A DNA stretch of 58,013 nt from positions 1 to 58,013 of the forward strand of contig JABFQX010000022.1 of NCBI GenBank assembly GCA_013141505.1, in the 5' to 3' direction. The notes beneath the pieces are model-generated. The model saw nothing but the letters and a program-made list of their open reading frames with translations. It made no database searches and was not told where the DNA came from. Position numbers and translations under genes: made by a program. Shown piece by piece: positions 56,670-58,013 of this stretch. The stretch comes from Methyloglobulus sp. GTDB lineage: Bacteria; Pseudomonadota; Gammaproteobacteria; Methylococcales; Methylomonadaceae. How positions within the stretch are numbered: position 1 is the stretch's first letter; every line of letters begins with the position of its first letter.

Positions 56670-57060
56670 ATTGTTTTGAAGGTATCGCTAATGCGATGGT
56701 TTTTTAATATGGGTTTTCGTACCTACGGAAGAGGTGGTTTTATTTGTTTGTCCAAAGAAAAATATCCAAAAGAAACGCCCCCCGAATGCTTACTCTTACT
56801 GCGTTCCCCAGTTTTGATGGGGGTTGTCCCATACTGAGATAAACCGGAAGGTGCTTCCTGTCCCTCCGGTAACGTGCGGCATCCCTTGGGGCAAATCCCC
56901 GTCAAAATCTCCGGTATTTATGCCCGCTGGGTACTCGGCGCGGCATACGGGAATGGGTGCATAATGACAATGTAGCCTGTATGTAGCAACACGAAATGCG
57001 GGAACTCAACCCCCGGATTCCACTAAGTTTCATCCAGGCTACCTTGCTGAATCTTATTGG
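56670..57060. repeat. Gene-free stretch with a MITE-like repeat
   Basis: No credible gene. At 56972-57042 lies a 71-base element with 8-bp terminal inverted repeats (GTAGCCTG/CAGGCTAC) containing the GGATTCCACTAAGTTTCATC stretch, similar to a dispersed TAGCC-GGATGAAA type repeat of proteobacteria. The 56720-56960 part (GC-rich, with CCCCAGTTTTGATGGGG and other short dyads) looks like decayed sequence or another dispersed repeat. Confidence 0.45.
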
Positions 57061-57213
57061 TCAGATATGGGGGAAGCCGTTAGGCATTCCGCCTAACTCC
57101 GCTAATGTGTACCAAATTATCACAAAAGCCAAACTACCAACAAGCCAGAACTGTTTGTAAGCGGCATAAAACTTGGCTTGTACAAAGTGTTTTTTATGGT
57201 GCGGCGGAATCAT
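57061..57213 (-). pseudogene. Small membrane protein fragment, copy 1
   Basis: About 50 residues from ATG 57213: a short basic N-terminus, then FYAAYKQFWLVGSLAFVIIWYTLAELGG, one TM helix. It resembles the FYQAYKTFWLCGSFIFLLL segment of the gene 300 bases to the right, so the two look like diverged copies. Both ends run into palindromic repeats (GGCGCATT/AATGCGCC at 57227-57246; GTTAGGC/GCCTAAC at 57079-57097 encoding its C-terminus), suggesting truncation by repeat insertion. Confidence 0.4.
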
Positions 57214-57226
57214 AAAAGTGCCGTAG

Positions 57227-57246
57227 GGCGCATTAGCGAATGCGCC
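57227..57246. repeat. REP-like palindrome
   Basis: Perfect 8-bp inverted repeat GGCGCATT-AGCG-AATGCGCC preceded by GTAG, of the dispersed GTAGGGCGCATTAGCG type. It lies immediately upstream of the membrane-protein fragment. Confidence 0.65.
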
Positions 57247-57327
57247 GCATGAATTTGACTTCGGCACAATACATTTCATTTATTGCGCTTTACGTCCTTC
57301 GCTCGATGACGAAACCTCGATTCCGTT

Positions 57328-57825
57328 TCACTCCATCGAGGCTATTCGCTGCTTGTTATAGTGCTTATTCTGAAAATAAGCGGGCAATATAGCCAAGTAA
57401 GCGATGGTGGTATACAAGGTTACAAGAAAAATTACTATTCCGATTCCATCTGTACCTGTATGAATACCACCAGTTAGTATGCCGGTTAACAATAAAAATA
57501 TAAAAGACCCGCACAACCAGAAGGTTTTGTAGGCTTGGTAAAATGAATTGCTTTTAAAACGCTTGGCAAGTCATAATGGAATGACTGCCAGCACTGCCAG
57601 TAACAATGCGTACCAAATCACTGAAAGCACTATTCTCATCGTCGTGGACAAAGGGAAGCGTTCAGGACATTCCAAGCAATCATCCGATGCAATAGGTGTA
57701 TTTAAGTCGTAACGTAGACCTTTTATTGGAAAATCCCCAAAAATATAGATAGGATAAAACACTGGGCTCTTCAAAATTACCGATAAGCCAAGTATAGTAA
57801 ACAACAAGACACTTATGTTTTTCAT
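57328..57825 (-). pseudogene. Small membrane protein split by an in-frame TGA, copy 2
   Basis: A minus-strand frame from ATG 57825 gives 84 residues with a signal-like helix (about 3-18), a short loop containing a CLEC pair and a second helix, then TGA at 57571-57573. The same frame continues with no other stop to 57328, adding FYQAYKTFWLCGSFIFLLLTGIL and a further TM helix. The combined product would be about 165 residues with four TM helices. The two halves look like one gene broken by a stop. The family is unknown. Its last codons lie in a CCTCGAT/ATCGAGG hairpin (57315-57341). Confidence 0.5.
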
Positions 57826-57910
57826 ATTGATTTCGCCATAAATGATAATGGCACGCTTCTATAAAAAACGCGCCGTTATGTTTAATCTGTAAGAATCTCT
57901 AGCGTTGTTT

Positions 57911-57932
57911 ACAGTATTCAGGAGAATACTGT
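57911..57932 (+). promoter_or_regulatory. Hairpin masking the transposase ribosome binding site
   Basis: Perfect 9-bp stem ACAGTATTC/GAATACTGT with the loop AGGA, ending 2 bases before the transposase ATG. The AGGA(G) ribosome-binding sequence is in the loop and stem, so translation from read-through transcripts would be reduced, as is common for insertion sequences. Confidence 0.6.
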
Positions 57933-57934
57933 CG

Positions 57935-58013
57935 ATGAACATGCACAAACGAATCCGCTTAACGCCGCTGGACCGTCAAGAGGTCTGGCGGCTGTACCAA
58001 ACCCGCTGCTGGA
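57935..58013 (+). CDS. Transposase N-terminus, probably IS481 family (cut by window end)
   Basis: The first 26 codons only: MNMHKRIRLTPLDRQEVWRLYQ and onward. The MNxHKxxRLTPxxR opening is typical of IS481-type transposases, where an HTH domain follows. The remainder lies beyond the window, so completeness and the right end of the element cannot be judged. Confidence 0.6.
   Translation, partial: MNMHKRIRLTPLDRQEVWRLYQTRCW

Noticed and set aside
56723-56905. 60-codon minus-strand frame
   Set aside because: Low-complexity translation in a repeat-like region with no start signal or known family.

Overview
The window looks like a chromosomal segment of a gammaproteobacterium. The evidence is the gyrA-serC-pheA-hisC-tyrA-aroA-cmk-rpsA-ihfB block, the ftsYEX-rpoH block, a complete Na+-NQR operon with its apbE and nqrM helpers, ybiT, efpL and sbcB. 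A methanotroph-type (Methylococcales-like) host is my impression from gene order and style only; no methane-oxidation gene is present to prove it.

Layout. 0.3-4.0 kb: the end of a cytochrome-oxidase assembly cluster (DUF2909, SURF1, a Sco-like protein, heme A synthase). Its last gene runs in frame into ftsY, giving one CtaA-FtsY fusion ORF. 4.0-6.6 kb: ftsE, ftsX, then rpoH behind a perfect CIRCE operator. 7.2-18.2 kb: gyrA and the aromatic amino acid/rpsA/ihfB supercluster. 18.2-21.2 kb: an IS5 remnant, small proteins and ybiT. 21.3-30.7 kb: nqrABCDEF, a DUF2845 protein, apbE, nqrM and sbcB. 31.4-36.4 kb: efpL, uvrC, pgsA, a TetR regulator, queA and tRNA-Leu(CAA). 36.5-40.4 kb: an accessory stretch with an NlpE-like protein, an IS3 remnant, an unknown protein behind an attenuator-like leader, repeats, and a His/Pro-rich lipoprotein.

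40.7-55.5 kb is a nitrate assimilation locus. On the minus strand are a nitrate/nitrite transporter and a membrane-tethered PP2C phosphatase/kinase. Divergently on the plus strand are nirB, nirD, a PhzF-family gene, a molybdopterin nitrate reductase, a membrane-anchored DmsB-DmsC-type electron-transfer fusion, an ANTAR (NasT-type) antiterminator and a protein of three tandem GAF-like modules. The intergenic region reads as one regulatory programme: two divergent sigma-54 promoters at similar distances on either side of an NtrC-like dyad, and on the nirB side a leader with two A1/G4 hexaloop hairpins, the second mutually exclusive with an intrinsic terminator. That is the expected target of an ANTAR protein. 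No NasS sensor is present in the window, so the triple-GAF protein is the natural candidate partner. A VapBC module and a TGA-split zinc-finger gene sit inside the operon.

55.5-58.0 kb is rich in repeats: MITE/REP-like palindromes, broken small membrane-protein genes and the start of a transposase cut by the window edge.
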